NCBI GenBank assembly: GCA_964020085.1
Contig: OZ026600.1
Coordinates: 18,130,843-18,194,842 of the forward strand
DNA: 64,000 nucleotides
Reading direction: 5' to 3'
From: Micromussa lordhowensis
Taxonomy: Eukaryota; Cnidaria; Anthozoa; Scleractinia; Lobophylliidae
In this document: piece by piece, positions 25,001 to 37,000 of the stretch
How the letters are laid out: every line of letters starts with the position of its first letter
Position numbering within the stretch: the stretch's first letter is position 1
Made by a program: the position numbers and the translations under genes
The notes under the pieces: model-generated
The model's input: the letters and a program-made list of their open reading frames with translations, nothing else
What the model was told of the DNA's origin: nothing
Databases searched by the model: none

Positions 25001-28000
25001 TGTTTAAAACTGCGAAAAATACTCAGAAAACTTGAGGGCCACGCTCCTGGCGAAATAAACTTGCAAAGTAAACAAGATCTTATCTGTCACGTAGCGAAAG
25101 TGAAATTAGCAAGGTCAACACATTCCATGGCTGACGTAATACCTTTTCAGCGTATTTAATATTTCGTTCGAATGAAAAGCTTCCAAAACACTAAAAGAAA
25201 ATATATTTTACACACAATAAAGAAAACAATATTCGTAACACTGTCCGTGTATGCACGTTTCAAAAGCTTTTGGCGAATAAACATCTCTGGTTGCGTGATT
25301 CACGGCTATCTTTGGTACGGCCGAGTGGAGATCTAGGCCTCTCGACACGAAAAAAACAAGAAGATCATAGATCTTAAAACCGCGCTTACAAAGATTTAAC
25401 CGTTTTCTTAACCCTACATTCGCAACGTAGTGCACATTCCAACGCTGTCCTTGATGATTCATTCATTTCTGTACTCACTACATCACTTATTGCACTATCG
25501 CTCTCAGCCGTTGTGAAATCTCTGATGATGTATTGGTCTTAATATGAAAGTGTCACGCTATTAATACTGCTATCAATAAACAGCTTCCTTCCTTAACTTG
25601 TAAAAGTCAAAATTTAATTTGTCTGTGTTATGAGTAAAGGACAAACTAAGTAATAAGTAGTAGTCACGCCAGTCAGACAATCAGAGGTTTACGCTAATAT
25701 AAACGCTGCAAGTTCTGGCAAGATCTAGTTTACCTCAGCAGATAATTATTTCTCCTTTGAATCTCTTAACTCGCTTCGATCAAACAGCCAAAGAATTCAC
25801 TTCAATCACATAAATCCGTAAGACATTTACGCAAAATTGCAAACAAACTAAAAACCATCGCTTCTCTGGCGTAGTAAACACAACCTTATTGTCACGCAGC
25901 GAAAGTGAAAGCTGCAATATCATTATTCAAGGCCATCTGTAGTATGGTGGTGGGGAATTTCCCTACCAGTAACGTAATCATTGCATGTTTTGACACGTTC
26001 TTTGCTTAGCTTGCAAATATTTCATTTTCCTTCCGATCTCTGAACTCGCTTCAATAACAGAGCTCGACGATTCACTTCTTTTGACTAAAAATACCAGAAA
26101 TACTCGGAAAACTAAAAAGATTTCCTCGTAGCGAAATAAACCTGCAAAGTAAACAAGATCTTATCTGTCATGTAGCGAAAGTGAAAGTTGCAAGGTCAAC
26201 GCATTCCACGGCTGTCGTAATACCTTTTAGCGTATTTGTTAATCCGTTCGAGTCGAACGCTTTGATAATACCAGAGGAAAATACATTTAACAAGTAGTAG
26301 TCACGCCAGTCACACAATCAGAGGTTTACGCTACCACGGTAAATTTAGAATGGTAGTCTTGATCATTGATATGAACGCTGCAAGTTCTGGCAAGCCCTTG
26401 TTTACTTCAGCAAATAATTACTTTTCTTTTGAATCTCTTACCTCCATTCGATCAAACAGCCAAAGAATTCACTGCCATTTCATAAATCCGTCACGAATCC
26501 ACGTAAAATTGCAACTAAACTAAAAACTGGCACTTCTGACGTGGCAAACGCGATCTTATTTGCCACCCAGCGAAAGTAAAAGCTGCAACGTCATGATTTA
26601 CGGCTATCTGTAGTAGGTGGTTATTTCCCTACCAGTGACGTAATCCTTACATGTTCTTTGCTTGACTTGCAAGGATTTCATTTTCCTTCCGATCTCTAAA
26701 CTTGTTTCAATAAAAGAGCTCGACAATTCTGTTCTCTTGTTTAAAACTGCGAAAAATACTCAGAAAACTTGAGGGCCACGCTCCTGGCGAAATAAACTTG
26801 CAAAGTAAACAAGATCTTATCTGTCACGTAGCGAAAGTGAAATTAGCAAGGTCAACACATTCCATGGCTGACGTAATACCTTTTCAGCGTATTTAATATT
26901 TCGTTCGAATGAAAAGCTTCCAAAACACTAAAAGAAAATATATTTTACACACAATAAAGAAAACAATATTCGTAACACTGTCCGTGTATGCACGTTTCAA
27001 AAGCTTTTGGCGAATAAACATCTCTGGTTGCGTGATTCACGGCTATCTTTGGTACGGCCGAGTGGAGATCTAGGCCTCTCGACACGAAAAAAACAAGAAG
27101 ATCATAGATCTTAAAACCGCGCTTACAAAGATTTAACCGTTTTCTTAACCCTACATTCGCAACGTAGTGCACATTCCAACGCTGTCCTTGATGATTCATT
27201 CATTTCTGTACTCACTACATCACTTATTGCACTATCGCTCTCAGCCGTTGTGAAATCTCTGATGATGTATTGGTCTTAATATGGAAGTGTCACTCTATTA
27301 ATACTGCTATCAATAAACAGCTTCCTTCCTTAACTTGTAAAAGTCAAAATTTAATTTGTTTGTGTTATGAGTAAAGGACAAACTAAGTAATAAGTAGTAG
27401 TCACGCCAGTCAGACAATCAGAGGTTTACGCTAATATAAACGCTGCAAGTTCTGGCAAGATCTAGTTTACCTCAGCAGATAATTATTTCTCCTTTGAATC
27501 TCTTAACTCGCTTCGATCAAACAGCCAAAGAATTCACTTCAATCACATAAATCCGTAAGACATTTACGCAAAATTGCAAACAAACTAAAAACCATCGCTT
27601 CTCTGGCGTAGTAAACACAACCTTATTGTCACGCAGCGAAAGTGAAAGCTGCAATATCCTTATTCAAGGCCATCTGTAGTATGGTGGTGGGGAATTTCCC
27701 TACCAGTAACGTAATCATTGCATGTTTTGACACGTTCTTTGCTTAGCTTGCAAATATTTCATTTTCCTTCCGATCTCTGAACTCGCTTCAATAACAGAGC
27801 TCGACGATTCACTTCTTTTGACTAAAAATACCAGAAATACTCGGAAAACTAAAAAGATTTCCTCGTAGCGAAATAAACCTGCAAAGTAAACAAGATCTTA
27901 TCTGTCATGTAGCGAAAGTGAAAGTTGCAAGGTCAACGCATTCCACGGCTGTCGTAATACCTTTTAGCGTATTTGTTAATCCGTTCGAGTCGAACGCTTT

Positions 28001-31000
28001 GATAATACCAGAGGAAAATACATTTAACAAGTAGTAGTCACGCCAGTCACACAATCAGAGGTTTACGCTACCACGGTAAATTTAGAATGGTAGTCTTGAT
28101 CATTGATATGAACGCTGCAAGTTCTGGCAAGCCCTTGTTTACTTCAGCAAATAATTACTTTTCTTTTGAATCTCTTACCTCCATTCGATCAAACAGCCAA
28201 AGAATTCACTGCCGTTTCATAAATCCGTCACGAATCCACGTAAAATTGCAACTAAACTAAAAACTGGCACTTCTGACGTGGCAAACGCGATCTTATTTGC
28301 CACCCAGCGAAAGTAAAAGCTGCAACGTCATGATTTACGGCTATCTGTAGTAGGTGGTTATTTCCCTACCAGTGACGTAATCCTTACATGTTCTTTGCTT
28401 GACTTGCAAGGATTTCATTTTCCTTCCGATCTCTAAACTTGTTTCAATAAAAGAGCTCGACAATTCTGTTCTCTTGTTTAAAACTGCGAAAAATACTCAG
28501 AAAACTTGAGGGCCACGCTCCTGGCGAAATAAACTTGCAAAGTAAACAAGATCTTATCTGTCACGTAGCGAAAGTGAAATTAGCAAGGTCAACACATTCC
28601 ATGGCTGACGTAATACCTTTTCAGCGTATTTAATATTTCGTTCGAATGAAAAGCTTCCAAAACACTAAAAGAAAATATATTTTACACACAATAAAGAAAA
28701 CAATATTCGTAACACTGTCCGTGTATGCACGTTTCAAAAGCTTTTGGCGAATAAACATCTCTGGTTGCGTGATTCACGGCTATCTTTGGTACGGCCGAGT
28801 GGAGATCTAGGCCTCTCGACACGAAAAAAAAAAAAAATAAAAATAAACCAAGGGTAGATTATGAACCGCGCTCGGCCCATGGCCGCGCGGTTAAAAAAGA
28901 AAACAATATTCGTAACACTGTCCGTGTATGCACGTTTCATCTCTGGTTGCGTGATTCACGGCTATCTTTGGTACGGCCGAGTGGAGATCTAGGCCTCTCG
29001 ACACGAAAAAAAAAAAAAATAAAAATAAACCAAGGGTAGATTATGAACCGCGCTCGGCCCATGGCCGCGCGGTTAACAAGAAGATCATAGATCTTCAAAC
29101 CGCGCTTACAAAGATTTAACCGTTTTCTTAACCCTACATTCGCAACGTAGTGCACATTCCAACGCTGTCCTTGATGATTCATTCATTTCTGTACTCACTA
29201 CATCACTTATTGCACTATCGCTCTCAGCCGTTGTGAAATCTCTGATGATGTATTGGTCTTAATATGGAAGTGTCACGCTATTAATACTGCTATCAATAAA
29301 CAGCTTCCTTCCTTAACTTGTAAAAGTCAAAATTTAATTTGTTTGTGTTATGAGTAAAGGACAAACTAAGTAATAAGTAGTAGTCACGCCAGTCAGACAA
29401 TCAGAGGTTTACGCTAATATAAACGCTGCAAGTTCTGGCAAGATCTAGTTTACCTCAGCAGATTATTATTTCTCCTTTGAATCTCTTAACTCGCTTCGAT
29501 CAAACAGCCAAAGAATTCACTTCAATCACATAAATCCGTAAGACATTTATGCAAAATTGCAAACAAACTAAAAACCATCGCTTCTCTGGCGTAGTAAACA
29601 CAACCTTATTGTCACGCAGCGAAAGTGAAAGCTGCAATATCCTTATTCAAGGCCATCTGTAGTATGGTGGTGGGGAATTTCCCTACCAGTAACGTAATCA
29701 TTGCATGTTTTGACACGTTCTTTGCTTAGCTTGCAAATATTTCATTTTCCTTCCGATCTCTGAACTCGCTTCAATAACAGAGCTCGACGATTCACTTCTT
29801 TTGACTAAAAATACCAGAAATACTCGGAAAACTAAAAAGATTTCCTCGTAGCGAAATAAACCTGCAAAGTAAACAAGATCTTATCTGTCATGTAGCGAAA
29901 GTGAAAGTTGCAAGGTCAACGCATTCCACGGCTGTCGTAATACCTTTTAGCGTATTTGTTAATCCGTTCGAGTCGAACGCTTTGATAATACCAGAGGAAA
30001 ATACATTTAACAAGTAGTAGTCACGCCAGTCACACAATCAGAGGTTTACGCTACCACGGTAAATTTAGAATGGTAGTCTTGATCATTGATATGAACGCTG
30101 CAAGTTCTGGCAAGCCCTTGTTTACTTCAGCAAATAATTACTTTTCTTTTGAATCTCTTACCTCCATTCGATCAAACAGCCAAAGAATTCACTGCCGTTT
30201 CATAAATCCGTCACGAATCCACGTAAAATTGCAACTAAACTAAAAACTGGCACTTCTGACGTGGCAAACGCGATCTTATTTGCCACCCAGCGAAAGTAAA
30301 AGCTGCAACGTCATGATTTACGGCTATCTGTAGTAGGTGGTTATTTCCCTACCAGTGACGTAATCCTTACATGTTCTTTGCTTGACTTGCAAGGATTTCA
30401 TTTTCCTTCCGATCTCTAAACTTGTTTCAATAAAAGAGCTCGACAATTCTGTTCTCTTGTTTAAAACTGCGAAAAATACTCAGAAAACTTGAGGGCCACG
30501 CTCTTGGCGAAATAAACTTGCAAAGTAAACAAGATCTTATCTGTCACGTAGCGAAAGTGAAATTAGCAAGGTCAACACATTCCATGGCTGACGTAATACC
30601 TTTTCAGCGTATTTAATATTTCGTTCGAATGAAAAGCTTCCAAAACACTAAAAGAAAATATATTTTACACACAATAAAGAAAACAATATTCGTAACACTG
30701 TCCGTGTATGCACGTTTCAAAAGCTTTTGGCGAATAAACATCTCTGGTTGCGTGATTCACGGCTATCTTTGGTACGGCCGAGTGGAGATCTAGGCCTCTC
30801 GACACGAAAAAAAAAAAATAAAAATAAACCAAGGGTAGATTATGAACCGCGCTCGGCCCATGGCCGCGCGGTTAATAAAGAAAACAATATTCGTAACACT
30901 GTCCGTGTATGCACGTTTCATCTCTGGTTGCGTGATTCACGGCTATCTTTGGTACGGCCGAGTGGAGATCTAGGCCTCTCGACACGAAAAAAAAAAAAAA

Positions 31001-34000
31001 TAAAAATAAACCAAGGGTAGATTATGAACCGCGCTCGGCCCATGGCCGCGCGGTTAACAAGAAGATCATAGATCTTAAAACCGCGCTTACAAAGATTTAA
31101 CCGTTTTCTTAACCCTACATTCGCAACGTAGTGCACATTCCAACGCTGTCCTTGATGATTCATTCATTTCTGTACTCACTACATCACTTATTGCACTATC
31201 GCTCTCAGCCGTTGTGAAATCTCTGATGATGTATTGGTCTTAATATGAAAGTGTCACGCTATTAATACTGCTATCAATAAACAGCTTCCTTCCTTAACTT
31301 GTAAAAGTCAAAATTTAATTTGTTTGTGTTATGAGTAAAGGACAAACTAAGTAATAAGTAGTAGTCACGCCAGTCAGACAATCAGAGGTTTACGCTAATA
31401 TAAACGCTGCAAGTTCTGGCAAGATCTAGTTTACCTCAGCAGATAATTATTTCTCCTTTGAATCTCTTAACTCGCTTCGATCAAACAGCCAAAGAATTCA
31501 CTTCAATCACATAAATCCGTAAGACATTTACGCAAAATTGCAAACAAACTAAAAACCATCGCTTCTCTGGCGTAGTAAACACAACCTTATTGTCATGCAG
31601 CGAAAGTGAAAGCTGCAATATCCTTATTCAAGGCCATCTGTAGTATGGTGGTGGGGAATTTCCCTACCAGTAACGTAATCATTGCATGTTTTGACACGTT
31701 CTTTGCTTAGCTTGCAAATATTTCATTTTCCTTCCGATCTCTGAACTCGCTTCAATAACAGAGCTCGACGATTCACTTCTTTTGACTAAAAATACCAGAA
31801 ATACTCGGAAAACTAAAGAGATTTCCTCGTAGCGAAATAAACCTGCAAAGTAAACAAGATCTTATCTGTCATGTAGCGAAAGTGAAAGTTGCAAGGTCAA
31901 CGCATTCCACGGCTGTCGTAATACCTTTTAGCGTATTTGTTAATCCGTTCGAGTCGAACGCTTTGATAATACCAGAGGAAAATACATTTAACAAGTAGTA
32001 GTCACGCCAGTCACACAATCAGAGGTTTACGCTACCACGGTAAATTTAGAATGGTAGTCTTGATCATTGATATGAACGCTGCAAGTTCTGGCAAGCCCTT
32101 GTTTACTTCAGCAAATAATTACTTTTCTTTTGAATCTCTTACCTCCATTCGATCAAACAGCCAAAGAATTCACTGCCGTTTCATAAATCCGTCACGAATC
32201 CACGTAAAATTGCAACTAAACTAAAAACTGGCACTTCTGACGTGGCAAACGCGATCTTATTTGCCACCCAGCGAAAGTAAAAGCTGCAACGTCATGATTT
32301 ACGGCTATCTGTAGTAGGTGGTTATTTCCCTACCAGTGACGTAATCCTTACATGTTCTTTGCTTGACTTGCAAGGATTTCATTTTCCTTCCGATCTCTAA
32401 ACTTGTTTCAATAAAAGAGCTCGACAATTCTGTTCTCTTGTTTAAAACTGCGAAAAATACTCAGAAAACTTGAGGGCCACGCTCCTGGCGAAATAAACTT
32501 GCAAAGTAAACAAGATCTTATCTGTCACGTAGCGAAAGTGAAATTAGCAAGGTCAACACATTCCATGGCTGACGTAATACCTTTTCAGCGTATTTAATAT
32601 TTCGTTCGAATGAAAAGCTTCCAAAACACTAAAAGAAAATATATTTTACACACAATAAAGAAAACAATATTCGTAACACTGTCCGTGTATGCACGTTTCA
32701 AAAGCTTTTGGCGAATAAACATCTCTGGTTGCGTGATTCACGGCTATCTTTGGTACGGCCGAGTGGAGATCTAGGCCTCTCGACACGAAAAAAAAAAAAT
32801 AAAAATAAACCAAGGGTAGATTATGAACCGCGCTCGGCCCATGGCCGCGCGGTTAATAAAGAAAACAATATTCGTAACACTGTCCGTGTATGCACGTTTC
32901 ATCTCTGGTTGCGTGATTCACGGCTATCTTTGGTACGGCCGAGTGGAGATCTAGGCCTCTCGACACGAAAAAAAAAAAAAAATAAAAATAAACCAAGGGT
33001 AGATTATGAACCGCGCTCGGCCCATGGCCGCGCGGTTAACAAGAAGATCATAGATCTTAAAACCGCGCTTACAAAGATTTAACCGTTTTCTTAACCCTAC
33101 ATTCGCAACGTAGTGCACATTCCAACGCTGTCCTTGATGATTCATTCATTTCTGTACTCACTACATCACTTATTGGACTATCGCTCTCAGCCGTTGTGAA
33201 ATCTCTGATGATGTATTGGTCTTAATATGGAAGTGTCACGCTATTAATACTGCTATCAATAAACAGCTTCCTTCCTTAACTTGTAAAAGTCAAAATTTAA
33301 TTTGTTTGTGTTATGAGTAAAGGACAAACTAAGTAATAAGTAGTAGTCACGCCAGTCAGACAATCAGAGGTTTACGCTAATATAAACGCTGCAAGTTCTG
33401 GCAAGATCTAGTTTACCTCAGCAGATAATTATTTCTCCTTTGAATCTCTTAACTCGCTTCGATCAAACAGCCAAAGAATTCACTTCAATCACATAAATCC
33501 GTAAGACATTTACGCAAAATTGCAAACAAACTAAAAACCATCGCTTCTCTGGCGTAGTAAACACAACCTTATTGTCACGCAGCGAAAGTGAAAGCTGCAA
33601 TATCCTTATTCAAGGCCATCTGTAGTATGGTGGTGGGGAATTTCCCTACCAGTAACGTAATCATTGCATGTTTTGACACGTTCTTTGCTTAGCTTGCAAA
33701 TATTTCATTTTCCTTCCGATCTCTGAACTCGCTTCAATAACAGAGCTCGACGATTCACTTCTTTTGACTAAAAATACCAGAAATACTCGGAAAACTAAAA
33801 AGATTTCCTCGTAGCGAAATAAACCTGCAAAGTAAACAAGATCTTATCTGTCACGTAGCGAAAGTGAAAGTTGCAAGGTCAACGCATTCCACGGCTGTCG
33901 TAATACCTTTTAGCGTATTTATTAATCCGTTCGAGTCGAACGCTTTGATAATACCAGAGGAAAATACATTTAACAAGTAGTAGTCACGCCAGTCACACAA

Positions 34001-37000
34001 TCAGAGGTTTACGCTACCACGGTAAATTTAGAATGGTAGTCTTGATCATTGATATGAACGCTGCAAGTTCTGGCAAGCCCTTGTTTACTTCAGCAAATAA
34101 TTACTTTTCTTTTGAATCTCTTACCTCCATTCGATCAAACAGCCAAAGAATTCACTGCCGTTTCATAAATCCGTCACGAATCCACGTAAAATTGCAACTA
34201 AACTAAAAACTGGAACTTCTGACGTGGCAAACGCGATCTTATTTGCCACCCAGCGAAAGTAAAAGCTGCAACGTCATGATTTACGGCTATCTGTAGTAGG
34301 TGGTTATTTCCCTACCAGTGACGTAATCCTTACATGTTCTTTGCTTGACTTGCAAGGATTTCATTTTCCTTCCGATCTCTAAACTTGTTTCAATAAAAGA
34401 GCTCGACAATTCTGTTCTCTTGTTTAAAACTGCGAAAAATACTCACAAAACTTGAGGGCCACGCTTCTGGCGAAATAAACTTGCAAAGTAAACAAGATCT
34501 TATCTGTCACGTAGCGAAAGTGAAATTAGCAAGGTCAACACATTCCATGGCTGACGTAATACCTTTTCAGCGTATTTAATATTTCGTTCGAATGAAAAGC
34601 TTCCAAAACACTAAAAGAAAATATATTTTACACACAATAAAGAAAACAATATTCGTAACACTGTCCGTGTATGCACGTTTCAAAAGCTTTTGGCGAATAA
34701 ACATCTCTGGTTGAGTGATTCACGGCTATCTTTGGTACGGCCGAGTGGAGATCTAGGCCTCTCGACACGAAAAAAAAAAAAAATAAAAATAAACCAAGGG
34801 TAGATTATGAACCGCGCTCGGCCCATGGCCGCGCGGTTAAAAAAAATAAACCAAGGGTAGATTATGAACCGCGCTCGGCCCATGGCCGCGCGGTTAATAA
34901 AAATAAACCAAGGGTAGATTATGAACCGCGCTCGGCCCATGGCCGCGCGGTTAAAAAAAAATAAAAATAAACCAAGGGTAGATTATGAACTGCGCTCGGC
35001 CCATGGCCGCGCGGTTAATTAAACCCCTTCTGCATCTTCTCAGCGAAACAGCAGATCGTTGATTTAATAGACGACATAACAGCTAGTTTTGATTCTCGGC
35101 ATAAAAAGTGACCTGCTCCGAATGCTTTTGAAGTTTCTAAGGGTGAATAAAGTTTAGTACATTCATGGCTAAGCCCATTGTTTGCACTTGTAACATGGAA
35201 TTGATGATAAAGATATTTTTGCAAAATAAACAAAAATTCGCCTAGTGCGGTAGGGGCCTATGTTTGGGCTTCGAACAATTTCAAAATGATAATTTTACAT
35301 CACAGCAATATATTTTGTCATTTTTTTTTCCGTAACTGAGAAGTGCAACGAAGACTCAATACAAGTACTAAGACCATAGTAAACGTGCACTCACGAGATA
35401 ATCACCAAGTTAAATAATAGTGACTCGATCCTCATCTTACCTACAAACATAAATTGGATCAATAACAAGGATCACGTGATCACCATTCGGTTCAGAGATG
35501 TTGCCAATGTTCCATCGACACTCGGTCTCAGTTATCTTGTCGCCCCTTTGGAAGGAGAGTTCTCCAAGTGGTTCCTTCACTGGACCACCGCATTCTGAGT
35601 AATAAGAAGTTATGGTAAGTTGGTAATTTGAACTTCGGTCCTTTTTTGTGTTGATGGAACTGTTTTCATTATGAATAACTTGGAAAAATAGGACTTGAAA
35701 GATGTATTTTTAGTGATGGAAACCTGAAAATGTGATCTATTTTTTGTTTAAAGCAAGTAAGTTTCTAACGAAAGTGTGGTGCTGCGTCGGTGGCGATTAT
35801 TACAAGATAATTTGGTTTTATCAACTGAGTTGATAATGTCAACGTTTCGAGCATTAGCCCTTTGTCGGAGCGAATCCCTTTGCAGTAGTGTCTCTCGATT
35901 CGCTCCGACGAAGAGCTAACGCTCGAAACGTCAGCTTTTGAATCTCTTTACGGTGGCCAATTCACATTATCAACTCAGTTGATAAAACCAAATTATTTTT
36001 GTTTAACATTACTATATAAGTGCATTGAAGCGGCAAAAGGGTTGGGAGGGGGGTGGGTACGTGCATTTTGAAGCTATATGAAAGCGTTATATGTATAATG
36101 AGTGATCGATACAAGCACTAGGTTGTGATTAAACGCTGAAAAAGTGTAGCAGAATGCTCTCAAATTTCGCTGGCCGGCATTTGAAAAATCACTTAAAACT
36201 AATTACAGTTTTCAGTCCCTAATCTCGGGCCTGTACGATAATTTAATCCTCGCAGAAGAAACTAAATCTTAAGATTTGACTAAAAATGAAACAAACCGTG
36301 AGCCATACGGTTCCTTTAGCATTTAATTGTACTGTATTGAAGGCTCGATACGGAAACAAGGATCCTTTTAGGGAGCGGATAGACATTATATTATCCCATA
36401 ACTACACCTACCTGCCTTTACCAACGGCCCGCAAGCAATCCCTACATCTTGATAGTGGTCGCAGTACGGATAGTAACCACCAGTCTTAGAGCAGTCGAGA
36501 AGGGATGTCTCGTTTCCTTGACAGTCATATTTTTCGGATAAAATGGACCCATTGCCCATACCAAAGGTAGCTCCATAATACAATTGGTAAATCTTAGGAA
36601 GGCCAAGCTGATTACACAATACTTGACCTTGTTCATAACCGAACGTGCTGTCGCAGACGGTCGCCCAAGAGTCATTGATGTAGATCTCCACTCTTCCTTG
36701 ACTGGGAGCACCTCCGTCGACTAAACGAGCATCGCCTATAAAGAGAGTTAATGTGTAGTCTCAGCAACAGCACGCACCATACGATTGTTAACAATTGTCA
36801 GTTGATTGTTGATGGTGGTTTCATCCGTCAATTTTTTTAGTTTTGTTTTTTCACGTCCGTTTTCGTCCGTTCGTCTGTTCTTCGTTTTGCTAAGATGTTA
36901 TTTGATTCGATCTATTTGTTTAACAGAACGATTGCAAAATCTGCCAAATAATAAATTATTTGTACCACCCTCTCTTAAAATCAGCTCGCGATAATATAAT

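Larger units (their letters stand above)
13231..35018. repeat. Satellite array of 12 long units (1.72-1.98 kb)
   Basis: Taking CAAGAAGATCATAGATCTT as the start, units begin at 13231, 14955, 16698, 18435, 20159, 21896, 23620, 25357, 27094, 29077, 31058 and 33040. Their lengths are 1724, 1743, 1737, 1724, 1737, 1724, 1737, 1737, 1983, 1981, 1982 and 1979. Units differ by scattered single bases, a 14-bp indel (AGAATGGTAGTCTT), one 6-bp insertion in unit 2, poly-A length, and an added tail module in units 9-12. All lie head to tail. The repeated short minus-strand frame starting MNHQGQRW shows no domain and is not called a gene. Confidence 0.97.
12851..35440 (-). other. 22.6 kb intron splitting CUB1, filled by a satellite
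   Basis: The intron runs from the donor GTAAGA at 35440-35435 to the acceptor at 12852-12851. About 96 percent of it is the tandem array at 13231-35018. The flanks 12851-13230 and 35019-35440 show no recognised feature. The introns of CUB2 and CUB3 at the homologous position are 480 and 1187 bp, so the excess length here is due to the array. Confidence 0.85.

Noticed and set aside
14857..33145. Recurring 64-84 codon minus-strand frame starting MNHQGQRW in the satellite
   Set aside because: It repeats only because the units are near-identical. It is disrupted differently by poly-A length and has no domain or start context.
13231..35018. rDNA, histone or snRNA gene array, or CRISPR
   Set aside because: No 5S, snRNA or histone sequence is recognised. 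The unit length and eukaryotic context exclude CRISPR.
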